Assembly: GCF_020103725.1 (NCBI RefSeq)
Contig: NZ_JAHXBG010000048.1
Span: forward strand, 1 to 38,269
DNA: 38,269 bases
Direction of reading: 5' to 3'
From: Hyalangium gracile
Lineage (GTDB): Bacteria; Myxococcota; Myxococcia; Myxococcales; Myxococcaceae
Made by a program: the position numbers and the translations under genes. Under the pieces are notes generated by a model. That model was not told the DNA's origin. It saw only the letters and a program-made list of their open reading frames with translations, and searched no databases. This document shows positions 7,966 to 15,627 of this stretch, in pieces; the stretch's first letter is position 1, and every line of letters starts with the position of its first letter.

Positions 7966-9057
7966 CTATTGGCTTCGAGGGGAGCTGCCGGAACTCCTGG
8001 GCTCTCCGTACGACTGGTTGCGCAGCAACGCCGTCTCGGCGGTCACGCCTTCGCGTCGCGCGGCGCAGCGGCTTCCGTGGGCTCGCTCCACCTCCGTGGT
8101 GGCGCGGAGGCGCTCGGGGCACTCCTGGAGGATCGTCTCCAGCGCGCGCCCGTCCCGGGTATGCGCCAGGCACGTGGCACCGTCCGTCGTCCAGTCCGCC
8201 TCGAACGACGCCAGGGCGGGATTCCAGGTAGCCGAGGCCTCCGTCGTCGGCGTGAGCAGGCCGAGCTGGTCAGACACGTCGATGAGCGTGTCCGCACGGG
8301 TATGGGTGCGACCGTTGCCGCAGTAGTCGGCGCGGGCCATGCGGGTGCAGGCCTGATGCAGCGCGCTCAGCGACTGCCCCTTGTGGCTGGCCCAGGGCTT
8401 GTAGCCCCAGGTGATGCACTTGCTGATGACGCCCGTCTCGCAGGCCAGGGTGAACCTGTTCGCCGCGTCATGGCGCGCTCCGCTCTCGTCCCAGACGCCG
8501 CTCACCGCCAGCGCCCGCGGATCCGGCACGCGGCGGGTCGCCACGCACGGGTTCTCCCAGTCCTGGGCCACCGGGTTCCAGGCCTCGATGCGGTACCAGA
8601 CCATGGAGGGATCCTCCGGAGAGGGCTCGGCGCCGCAGATGGCGATCTCCATGGGCTTGCCGTCGCTGGAGGTTCCCTGGAGCACGGTGCCCGTGAGGCT
8701 GAGGGAGGCGTCGGGTGAGGCCACCAGCCGGCCGTCCTTCAGCGTCAGGGCCGCCACCTGGGAGCCGACGTCGGACCGAGGGGTGACATCCACCGAGACG
8801 AGCACGCTGCGCTGCTCATCGCTCCCCGCTCGCGCGCCCCAGGTCTGCCGGGTACCCCAGAGCATCGTGCCCTGGGCATGGCCTCCTCGGCTGGGAGCGC
8901 GGCTCTGGCACCGGCGCGAGTACCGCTCGGAATCAGCGGCCTGGGCAACGGCCGGGTGGGACTGCTTCGGCGTGGACGGCTCCGCGAATGCCAGAGCGGA
9001 GAGCAGCAGGGACAGGGAGGCCAGCAGGAACCGGGTCGACCTGGTCAGCGGTATCAT
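7966..9057 (-). CDS. Secreted ADYC-domain protein
   Basis: A 363-residue protein with a clear signal peptide (FLLASLSLLLSALAFA) cleaved near AFA-EPS. The middle carries KGQSLSALHQACTRMARADYCGNG followed by RADTLIDVSD, the hallmark of the ADYC domain, an uncharacterised secreted domain common in myxobacteria that is rich in conserved cysteines and often borne on lipoproteins. Here there is no lipobox, so it is predicted soluble in the periplasm or exported. About ten cysteines are spread through the mature part, suggesting disulfides. The ATG at 9057 has a GAGAGG ribosome-binding site that lies inside a long hairpin. It sits between the kinase and the CHAT protease genes. No enzymatic motif was seen; the role is unknown. 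Confidence 0.82.
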   Translation of the reverse strand: MIPLTRSTRFLLASLSLLLSALAFAEPSTPKQSHPAVAQAADSERYSRRCQSRAPSRGGHAQGTMLWGTRQTWGARAGSDEQRSVLVSVDVTPRSDVGSQVAALTLKDGRLVASPDASLSLTGTVLQGTSSDGKPMEIAICGAEPSPEDPSMVWYRIEAWNPVAQDWENPCVATRRVPDPRALAVSGVWDESGARHDAANRFTLACETGVISKCITWGYKPWASHKGQSLSALHQACTRMARADYCGNGRTHTRADTLIDVSDQLGLLTPTTEASATWNPALASFEADWTTDGATCLAHTRDGRALETILQECPERLRATTEVERAHGSRCAARREGVTAETALLRNQSYGEPRSSGSSPRSQ

Positions 9058-9064
9058 CGATGAA

Positions 9065-9102
9065 CCTCTCGGTTGGAGTTGGGACGACTTTCCAACGAGA
9101 GG
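9065..9102 (-). promoter_or_regulatory. Hairpin burying the ADYC ribosome-binding site
   Basis: Bases 9065-9077 (CCTCTCGGTTGGA) and 9091-9102 (TCCAACGAGAGG) are complementary over 12 pairs with one bulged base and a 13-base loop. On the transcript the 3' arm contains GAGAGG, the Shine-Dalgarno sequence 7 bases before the ADYC start at 9057. Folding would block ribosome access, so translation is probably controlled here. Confidence 0.5.
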
Positions 9103-9112
9103 CTCGAAGTCG

Positions 9113-9166
9113 CTGTGAGCCTCCTCACAGGTTGCAAGTGAGGAGCGTCACGCCTTTCCCGGCGTG
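9113..9166 (-). promoter_or_regulatory. Cluster of alternative hairpins after the kinase gene
   Basis: Three dyads fill the space between the kinase stop and the ADYC leader hairpin. CACGCC/GGCGTG (9149-9154 and 9161-9166) directly abuts the kinase stop. CTCCTCAC/GTGAGGAG (9121-9128 and 9138-9145) and CTGTGAG/CTCACAG (9113-9119 and 9124-9130) share bases and so exclude each other. This could be a processing site, an attenuator or a switch; no known riboswitch class was recognised. Confidence 0.4.
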
Positions 9167-12100
9167 TTACCGAAGTGGGGGCGAGCCACAGACGCGGACG
9201 CCAATGACCGCGTCACGCAGAGTGGGATCGCCGGGGGCGCGGTTGGCGGTTCGTGCGTCGATGTAGTGGTAGTACCAACCTCCACCCTTCAGGACGATGC
9301 GTCCGAGCTCCGGCGTCGCGGGCCGTGTCATCTCCATTGCGTTGCCAGCCATGTCCGAGAGGCCGAAGGGGCTGTTCGAGGCCGGATGGGCTCCCACCTC
9401 GTCGGGCCCGAACGACACGGGCTGCCGATCGTAGGTGAGGTCGAAGTTGGCGTCGTCCGGCTGCATCCGGCTCCCATGCGGGAAGGCGCGACCGTCGGCG
9501 CCGCGTGCAGCGAACTCCCACTCGTGCTCGGTGCACAGGCGGGCTCCCGGCAGTGCTCCCGAGCGATCGAGCCAGTAGAAGTAACCCGCGAGGTCCTCGG
9601 CGGAGACGCCGGACAGGGGGAATCGACGCCAGTCGGCCTCTTTACGCCGGGACCGCTCGGGATATTGAAAGCGCTCGTATTCGGTCGCCCTGAAGACGGT
9701 GCTCTGGCGATGAAAGGAGAAGCGCCATCCGGTTCCGAGCGAGTAACGAAGCGTGACTGCTCCCGCGGAGTTGATGTGCGGTTGCGTGAGTATGTCTCTC
9801 GCAGGAGCTTCTGGAGGTAGGGAGTCGAGATACTTGATCCAATCTCCGAAGGTGACCTCCGTCTTCCCGATCAGGAACCCCTCGTCGAGACACACACGGT
9901 GGAGCGGCGCGGTGGCCAGGAACTCCCGCACCTCCTCAGGATCATTGCTGCCCTGGAGAAAGCAGCCTTGCGGGATGTAGACGTAGCCAGGGGGAACAGT
10001 GGAGGGGAGTGCGATGTCGAGGGCTTGGGTCTTGCCGCGCGTGAGGAGCAGGGGAAGAACCACCGGAGCGCGATCAGCTCGTGTGATGCGGAGCCGGTAG
10101 GAGCCAGCGGGCAGCTGCTTTCCGGTGATGGGAGTCACGCCGAGCGGTGGCATGGGCTCAAGGCGAAGTCCCTGGGCATCACTGACATAGCGCTCGATCT
10201 CCACCTGAGCGCCTGGAGGATCGGTCACGAGCCCGAGCTCGGCGGGCGCATGGAGTCTCTGCCGCCACACCGCACCCTCGGGCGCCAGGTCCAGCAGCAG
10301 TTCGAGGCGCAACATCAGCTCGTCGCGGGAGCGTTGCTGGTGGAAGAACTCGGCGAGGACCAGTCGCTCGTAGAGGGCCTCAATGCGGAGTTGGCGCGCA
10401 ACTCGATTGTCTCTCGCACGATCGAGCACCTTCTCGAGCGACTGGTCCGCGCGAGCGTAGGCTGTGTCTGCTTTTTCAAGCAGTAAGAGCGCATCGCTCC
10501 ATTTCCGCTCAGCGGCTTTCCAGGAGGCCTGCGGGTCCGATGACGTCTCGAGACTGGGGGATGGAGGCGTCTTGCGCTCGAACAGCGCGAGCGCCTCCTC
10601 GCGGCGTGCCCGGGCCAGATCTCCAAGCCTGTACCCCTCGGCCATCTCGGCCCGCGCGGCGTCGAGCTCTTTCGCGACGAGGTGCTCATTCTCGAAGTAG
10701 GCCTGCAGGCGAAGACCCAGATAGAGGAAGCCGAGGGCGAGCACCACCCCGAGCACGGTGAGAGACCGGCCCCAGCGCTGGAGCCTCAAGGCACGGCGGG
10801 AGCCGGAGAGAAAGGCGCGGGCTCTCGGCGTCAGGGTGCTGGGATCGAGCGGGCGCGCTTCGTCCACCAGTCGCTGCCCCCACAAGGCATCCCTGGCCCG
10901 ACCCAGGCGCTCCCACTCGGCGCTCGCCGCCTCGACCCGCTGTCGCACCGCGCGATGGCCGATGTCGTCGTCGAGCCAGTTGCGCAGCGTGCCCCAGCTC
11001 ACCATGAGCGCGTCGTGGGCGATCTCGTACCGGGCCTTGCCACCCTCGGTGTGCACCTGGAGCAGCCGGCCCTCGGAGAGCGCGTGGAGGGCGGCCCGGG
11101 AGGCCGCGGACGGTGTCCCGATGAGCTCCTCCTCGCTGCGCAGGAGCCGCGTCCCACCGGTCGTCACTAGCTGGACGAGGAGCCGCCGTGCCGCCTGCTG
11201 CTCCTCCGGCCTCAGCTGTGCAATCACCCCATCCGCGTGTCGCGACAGCGCCCCGGCCACGCCTCCCATCTCGTAGAGCACCTGCCGCGTGATGCGGCCC
11301 TGCGCGGGATCTCTGCGCTCCCACAGCTCGGTGAGCGCGAACTGGAGGAGGGGCAGGTTGCCCGTGCCGTGCAGCGTGGACGCGATGAGCGTCTGGATGA
11401 ACTCCTCGGACTCGAAGACGACGCCGCGGCTGCGCGCCGGACCGACGATGGCCTCGTGCACGCCTTCGGGCGACATGGCGTGGAGGATGTAGAGCGCTCG
11501 CTCGGCCTCGGTCGCCAGCCCAGGCAGTGCGCAGACGCTCGTCAGGAAGTTGCCGCGCATCGCCAGGAGCACCCGGACGCCGGTGGACGGCAGCGCGAGC
11601 TCGCCGAGGACCGCGGCGAAGCTGGCGGCCTGGGCGGGATCGGCCTGGGTGACGAGCTCCTCGAGCTGATCGATGAACAGCAGCAGCCCGCGCTGCCCCT
11701 GGAAGGTCTCTCGCAGCGCCTGCGCGACCGCGGCGGGAGTGTCCTTCAGCGCGCTCAGGAGCTCCGCCTCCTTCCGCCCCAACAGCGGCGCGAGCGCGGA
11801 GGCAAGCGCGTGGAGCGGCCGGTGTCCGGGCCAGAGCGTGACCGTGGAGACCTCGCGGCCCTCGGCCTCGGCATACGAGCTCACCCGGGGCAGCACCCCC
11901 GCGCGGCACAGCGAGGACTTGCCGATGCCAGGGTCTCCCACGACGAGGACCAGGGGCTGGCGGTGCAGGCGATCGAGCACGGCGCAGATATCGGCGTCGC
12001 GCCCGAAGAAGAGGGCCTGGTGCTCCGCCTCGAAGGGCGCGAGCCCTCGGTAGGGATTGGTGGTGAGCGGCGCGGAGGCGTGGGTGTGCTCGAGCCGCTC

Positions 12101-13126
12101 CAGGGCCTCGCACAGCAGGTCGGCGGAGGCGAAGCGCTCGGCAGGGTCTGGCGCCAGGCAGCGCATGATGATCGCGGCGAAGTCCGGATCGACGTGCGCC
12201 TCGGGACGGATCGGCGGCGGCACCTCTCCCGGGTCGATGGCCTCCGCCGTCGCGCGTGGAGCCATGGCCTCCGGCATCTTCTGGGCGAGCGCATGCGGCG
12301 GGAGGCTGCCCGTGCACAGCTCATAGAGGGTGAGGCCGAGCGAATAGAGGTCGCTCTGCGGGGTTGCCGGGGCACCGCGCAGCAGCTCGGGGGCCATGTA
12401 CCGCGGCGTGCCCGCCAGCGTCTTCGTGCCGAGCGCGCGCAGGGACAGGCTTCGATCGATGCGCTCCGCCAGACCGAAGTCCAGCAGCTTCACCTCACCT
12501 CGCTCGGTGACGAGCGCGTTGGCGGGCTTGATGTCCCGGTGGAGGATGCCCTGGCGATGGGCCGCCGCGAGCCCTCGGGCCAGGCCCAGGCCGAGCGTCA
12601 GGAGCTGTCGCCAGGGCAGGGGCCTGGGCAGCTGCCCGAGGCTCCGGCCCACCACGTGCTCGGAGACGATGTAGGGATGTCCGCTGACCGAGCCGACACG
12701 GAACACCGTGACGACGTTGGGGTGCTGCAGGCGGGCGATGGTGCGCGCCTCGGTCTCGAAGTACTCGAGCAACGTCGGATCCGGCTCTCGCGAGGCGAGG
12801 AACTTCACCGCGACGAGCCGGCCCAGGGAGACATCCTGCGCGAGGTAGACGACGCCCATGCCTCCGTGGCCGAGCACCCGCAGCAGGCGGAACTCGTCGA
12901 ACTCGGAGGGGGGCGTCCAGGGAGGCTCGGACTTTTTCGCCTCGGAGCTGGGAGGTGCTCCCCCCGGGTCTGCTCCCGGCAACGTCTGGGTGTTGTCCTC
13001 CGGGCGGAGCTCCCGCGCGGCAGGGGGGGGCACTGCCGCATCCTGCCCATGCCCCCCAGGCAGGACGACGGCGGGCTGGCCAACGGGAGCGCCAGCCTCC
13101 GCCTCGCGAGATTTGGACGAGTCCAT
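9167..13126 (-). CDS. Membrane Ser/Thr protein kinase fused to nSTAND NTPase and SUMF1-like domain
   Basis: A 1319-residue multidomain protein. A Hanks-type kinase spans about 79-345: glycine loop GHGGMG, VAVK with K108, HRDIKPAN with D198, DFG at 216-218, so it looks active. NPYRGLAPFEAEHQALFFGR then opens an nSTAND NTPase with Walker A GDPGIGKS at 397-404 and Walker B LLLFIDQLEEL. An arginine-rich stretch and one membrane helix (LTVLGVVLALGFLYLGL) lie near residue 785, followed by a helical linker, a PEGA-like strand region (about 950-1040) and a SUMF1/FGE-like domain (about 1045-1315). The basic flank puts kinase and STAND inside and the SUMF1 domain outside. That domain has GGGWYYHY where formylglycine enzymes keep cysteines, so it is probably a binding module. 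The ATG at 13126 overlaps a 10-bp dyad. Ligand and substrates are unknown. Confidence 0.9.
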   Translation of the reverse strand: MDSSKSREAEAGAPVGQPAVVLPGGHGQDAAVPPPAARELRPEDNTQTLPGADPGGAPPSSEAKKSEPPWTPPSEFDEFRLLRVLGHGGMGVVYLAQDVSLGRLVAVKFLASREPDPTLLEYFETEARTIARLQHPNVVTVFRVGSVSGHPYIVSEHVVGRSLGQLPRPLPWRQLLTLGLGLARGLAAAHRQGILHRDIKPANALVTERGEVKLLDFGLAERIDRSLSLRALGTKTLAGTPRYMAPELLRGAPATPQSDLYSLGLTLYELCTGSLPPHALAQKMPEAMAPRATAEAIDPGEVPPPIRPEAHVDPDFAAIIMRCLAPDPAERFASADLLCEALERLEHTHASAPLTTNPYRGLAPFEAEHQALFFGRDADICAVLDRLHRQPLVLVVGDPGIGKSSLCRAGVLPRVSSYAEAEGREVSTVTLWPGHRPLHALASALAPLLGRKEAELLSALKDTPAAVAQALRETFQGQRGLLLFIDQLEELVTQADPAQAASFAAVLGELALPSTGVRVLLAMRGNFLTSVCALPGLATEAERALYILHAMSPEGVHEAIVGPARSRGVVFESEEFIQTLIASTLHGTGNLPLLQFALTELWERRDPAQGRITRQVLYEMGGVAGALSRHADGVIAQLRPEEQQAARRLLVQLVTTGGTRLLRSEEELIGTPSAASRAALHALSEGRLLQVHTEGGKARYEIAHDALMVSWGTLRNWLDDDIGHRAVRQRVEAASAEWERLGRARDALWGQRLVDEARPLDPSTLTPRARAFLSGSRRALRLQRWGRSLTVLGVVLALGFLYLGLRLQAYFENEHLVAKELDAARAEMAEGYRLGDLARARREEALALFERKTPPSPSLETSSDPQASWKAAERKWSDALLLLEKADTAYARADQSLEKVLDRARDNRVARQLRIEALYERLVLAEFFHQQRSRDELMLRLELLLDLAPEGAVWRQRLHAPAELGLVTDPPGAQVEIERYVSDAQGLRLEPMPPLGVTPITGKQLPAGSYRLRITRADRAPVVLPLLLTRGKTQALDIALPSTVPPGYVYIPQGCFLQGSNDPEEVREFLATAPLHRVCLDEGFLIGKTEVTFGDWIKYLDSLPPEAPARDILTQPHINSAGAVTLRYSLGTGWRFSFHRQSTVFRATEYERFQYPERSRRKEADWRRFPLSGVSAEDLAGYFYWLDRSGALPGARLCTEHEWEFAARGADGRAFPHGSRMQPDDANFDLTYDRQPVSFGPDEVGAHPASNSPFGLSDMAGNAMEMTRPATPELGRIVLKGGGWYYHYIDARTANRAPGDPTLRDAVIGVRVCGSPPLR

Positions 13127-13166
13127 GGAACTGGAGCCCAGTCTCTCACAGACGGGTCCAGTTCCA
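13126..13166 (-). promoter_or_regulatory. 10-bp perfect inverted repeat at the kinase start codon
   Basis: TGGAACTGGA (13126-13135) and TCCAGTTCCA (13157-13166) are exact inverted copies around a 21-base centre. The inner arm touches the kinase ATG (13124-13126). In RNA the start region would sit at the foot of a hairpin; in DNA it could be an operator. The position suggests control of kinase expression separate from the upstream GTPase gene. Confidence 0.45.
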
Positions 13167-13207
13167 CGAGCCCGCGGCTGCTACCCTGGAGGGCGGGTGA
13201 GCGAGGC

Positions 13208-14377
13208 TCAGGCCGTCTCGGGCAGCCCCGCGGCGTTCAGCCGGGTGAACACCTGCATGACGAAGTAGAGCGCGAAGGCCGCGTCATCCACCCGCACGGT
13301 GTCTACCCTGTTGGACAGCCCCTGCAGCCGCAGCAGGTCGCTGCCATCCACCCGGAGCAGGAAGCCCTGCTGCGCCAGCGTGCCCTCTCCCGCGAGCGCC
13401 AGCGCTCGCCGCACCGCGTCCATGCACGCCGTCACGCAGGCCCCGTACTGACCGCTGGCGAAGGACGCCTCCGCGGCGCGGGCATGATCGAAGAGCTCTC
13501 CCGGCGCCAGCGCCGTCGCTGGCCCCAGCACGCGCTGGCCCACCGTCCGAGGCACCGACGTCCCCGTGGGCGTCAGCTCCATGCGAGAGGGAGGCATCGC
13601 CGCGGCGGCCGGAGCCGGGGCAGGGGCCGCGGGCATGCTCGAGGACGCAGGGCTCTGCCGGGGCGTCATCGCCGGCGGCTGCACCGTGGGCATCGTCTGG
13701 GACTGGCGCACCGGCAGGTGCTGGCTCAGCTGCGCCTCCAGTCCCGCTCCAGGGGCCACCGGGGTGGGGGTGGCTCGCGGCGCAGGGACGATGCGCTTGG
13801 CCCGCAGATCCTTGATCACCAGCCGGGTGATGGCCTTGAGCGCGTCCAGCACGCCCCGGCCGCTGGTGGCGGACGTCTCGAACTCGGGGGCGCCGCGCGT
13901 GTTCAGCGTCGCCCGGAGCTGCTCCACCGGCAGCGCCTTGTCGATGTCCCGCTTGTTCCACTGCATCACCAGCGGGAAGCGGTCCAGGCGGATGCCCTGC
14001 TCCAGCAGGTTCTCCTCCAGGTTCTGCAGCGACTCGCGGTTGGAGTCCAGCGCCTCCGGCTGCGAGTCCGCCACGAACACCACCCCGTCCGCCCCCTGCA
14101 GCACCAGCTTGCGCGTGGCGTTGTAGAAGACCTGCCCGGGCACGGTGTACAGCGCCAGCCGCACCGAGCAGTCGTTGACCCGCTCCACCTTCACCGGGAG
14201 GAAGTCGAAGAACAGGGTTCGATCTCCCTCCGTGGCGATGGACATCATCTCTCCGCGGTGGGCCGGCCGGACCGTCTCGTAGATCTTCCGCAGGGTCGTC
14301 GTCTTCCCCGACAGGCCCGGTCCGTAGAAAACGATCTTCGCGGCCACTTCGCGGGCCAACAGGTTCACGCTGCTCAC
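13208..14377 (-). CDS. MglA-like small GTPase with C-terminal extension
   Basis: A 389-residue protein whose first 195 residues are an MglA-type Ras-like GTPase: P-loop GPGLSGKT at 19-26, TVPGQ at 78-82 with threonine at 78 in place of the usual aspartate as in MglA, and NKRD at 141-144. MglA sets cell polarity and motility in Myxococcus. Here a Pro/Ala/Met-rich linker (about 200-290) and a helical C-terminal domain are added, so this is a paralogue, not mglA itself. The GTG at 14377 gives an N-terminus that lines up with MglA and overlaps the anmK stop by four bases (GTGA), implying coupled translation. No MglB/roadblock gene is adjacent. The effector is unknown. Confidence 0.85.
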   Translation of the reverse strand: MSSVNLLAREVAAKIVFYGPGLSGKTTTLRKIYETVRPAHRGEMMSIATEGDRTLFFDFLPVKVERVNDCSVRLALYTVPGQVFYNATRKLVLQGADGVVFVADSQPEALDSNRESLQNLEENLLEQGIRLDRFPLVMQWNKRDIDKALPVEQLRATLNTRGAPEFETSATSGRGVLDALKAITRLVIKDLRAKRIVPAPRATPTPVAPGAGLEAQLSQHLPVRQSQTMPTVQPPAMTPRQSPASSSMPAAPAPAPAAAAMPPSRMELTPTGTSVPRTVGQRVLGPATALAPGELFDHARAAEASFASGQYGACVTACMDAVRRALALAGEGTLAQQGFLLRVDGSDLLRLQGLSNRVDTVRVDDAAFALYFVMQVFTRLNAAGLPETA

Positions 14378-15531
14378 GGTGTGAGCTTACCTAGAACGAC
14401 TTGGCGCCTCGCGCCAGTTGCCGACGGCACATTCGCTGGAGTTCCTACCAGGTGCTCGGCCGCCAGCAGGGCGAAGCAGGCCGCCTCCTTGGCCCCCTCC
14501 GGGAACCCCAGGGCGTCCAGCGTCCGCACCGGCAGAGGGGCCAGCCGAGCCGAGAACCGCTCCATCAGCGCAGGATTCCGGCTTCCACCTCCAGAGACGT
14601 ACACCGCCTCCAAGGACTTGAAACGGGGCAGGACGTAGGCCTCGTAGGCCCGGGCCGTGGCCTCCACCGTGAACTCGAGCGCCGTGGCGATCAGGTCCTC
14701 GGGCCGATCCGGGCGCTGCTCCCAGAGGAAGGAGACGAGCGGCTCGCCGAACCCCTCGCGCCCGGCGCTGCGAGGCGGGGGCAGGGCGAAGAACGGGTGT
14801 GTCAGCAGCTCCGCCAGCAGCGAGGGGATGACGGTGCCCTTGCGGGACAGCTGCCCGTCCAGATCGCACTGGAGCCGCCCATTCGTCATCCGCCGCGCCA
14901 GCCCGTCCAGCACCATGTTGCCCGGCCCGGTGTCGAAGGCGAGCACGTCGTCGATGCGCTCGCCCACCACGCTCACGTTGGCGATGCCGCCGATGTTCTG
15001 GAACGCGCGCACCGCCCCCGGCTTCCGGAACGCCGCCCAGTCGAAGTACGGCACCAGGGGCGCTCCCTGGCCCCCCGCGGCCATGTCCCGTGTACGGAAG
15101 TCGCTCACCACGGGGAGGCCGGTGCGCTCGGCGATGACGGAGGGCTCGCCGAGCTGCAGGGTGGAGGGGGTGGTGGAGAGGCTCGAGGGCAGGTGCGCCA
15201 CCGTCTGCCCGTGCGAGCCGATGACATCCACGTCCCCGGAGCGCAGGCCGGCGCGGGTGATGACGGCCTGGGCGGCCTCGGCGAAGCGCTCGCCCAGCTC
15301 GAAGTTGAGCTCGCACAGGGTGCGCGCGTCGTGGGGGCCGAGGACGCGCTGGATGAACTCGGGCGGGAAGGGCCGGGAGATGTGGGCCAGCAGCTTGAGC
15401 TGCACCGAGGGGCCCGTGCCTTCGATCTTGCAGAGCACCGCCTCCACCGCGTCCACGCTGGTGCCGGAGATCAACCCCACGCAAAGGCGGGGACGGCTCG
15501 GATCCACTCGGATGAAGGGGCGCGGGCTCAT
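14374..15531 (-). CDS. anmK: Anhydro-N-acetylmuramic acid kinase
   Basis: A 385-residue protein that phosphorylates and opens 1,6-anhydroMurNAc to MurNAc-6-phosphate during peptidoglycan recycling. Family landmarks appear in order: GLISGTSVDAVEA, GSHGQTVAHLP, LQLGEPSVIAERTGLPVV, DFRTRDMAAGGQGAPLVPYFD, NIGGIANVSVV, FDTGPGNMVLD and VSGGGSRNP, followed by EGAKEAACFALLA. The start codon is ATG at 15531, before SPRPFIRVDPSRPRLCVGLISGT; the frame remains open far upstream but that part has no family match. The next enzyme of the pathway, murQ, lies about 1.5 kb away at 17041-17949 on the same strand, separated by an opposite-strand gene. The stop overlaps the MglA-like start. The length is normal for the family. 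Confidence 0.93.
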   Translation of the reverse strand: MSPRPFIRVDPSRPRLCVGLISGTSVDAVEAVLCKIEGTGPSVQLKLLAHISRPFPPEFIQRVLGPHDARTLCELNFELGERFAEAAQAVITRAGLRSGDVDVIGSHGQTVAHLPSSLSTTPSTLQLGEPSVIAERTGLPVVSDFRTRDMAAGGQGAPLVPYFDWAAFRKPGAVRAFQNIGGIANVSVVGERIDDVLAFDTGPGNMVLDGLARRMTNGRLQCDLDGQLSRKGTVIPSLLAELLTHPFFALPPPRSAGREGFGEPLVSFLWEQRPDRPEDLIATALEFTVEATARAYEAYVLPRFKSLEAVYVSGGGSRNPALMERFSARLAPLPVRTLDALGFPEGAKEAACFALLAAEHLVGTPANVPSATGARRQVVLGKLTP

Positions 15532-15627
15532 GATCCCCAGTGTAAGCCGAGGGGCCCACGGTCGCCTGGAGGAGTGCGGGCTCGTCTTCCAGGCACGCGA
15601 GGAGGCCCCTCGTGGCATGCTCGGGCC

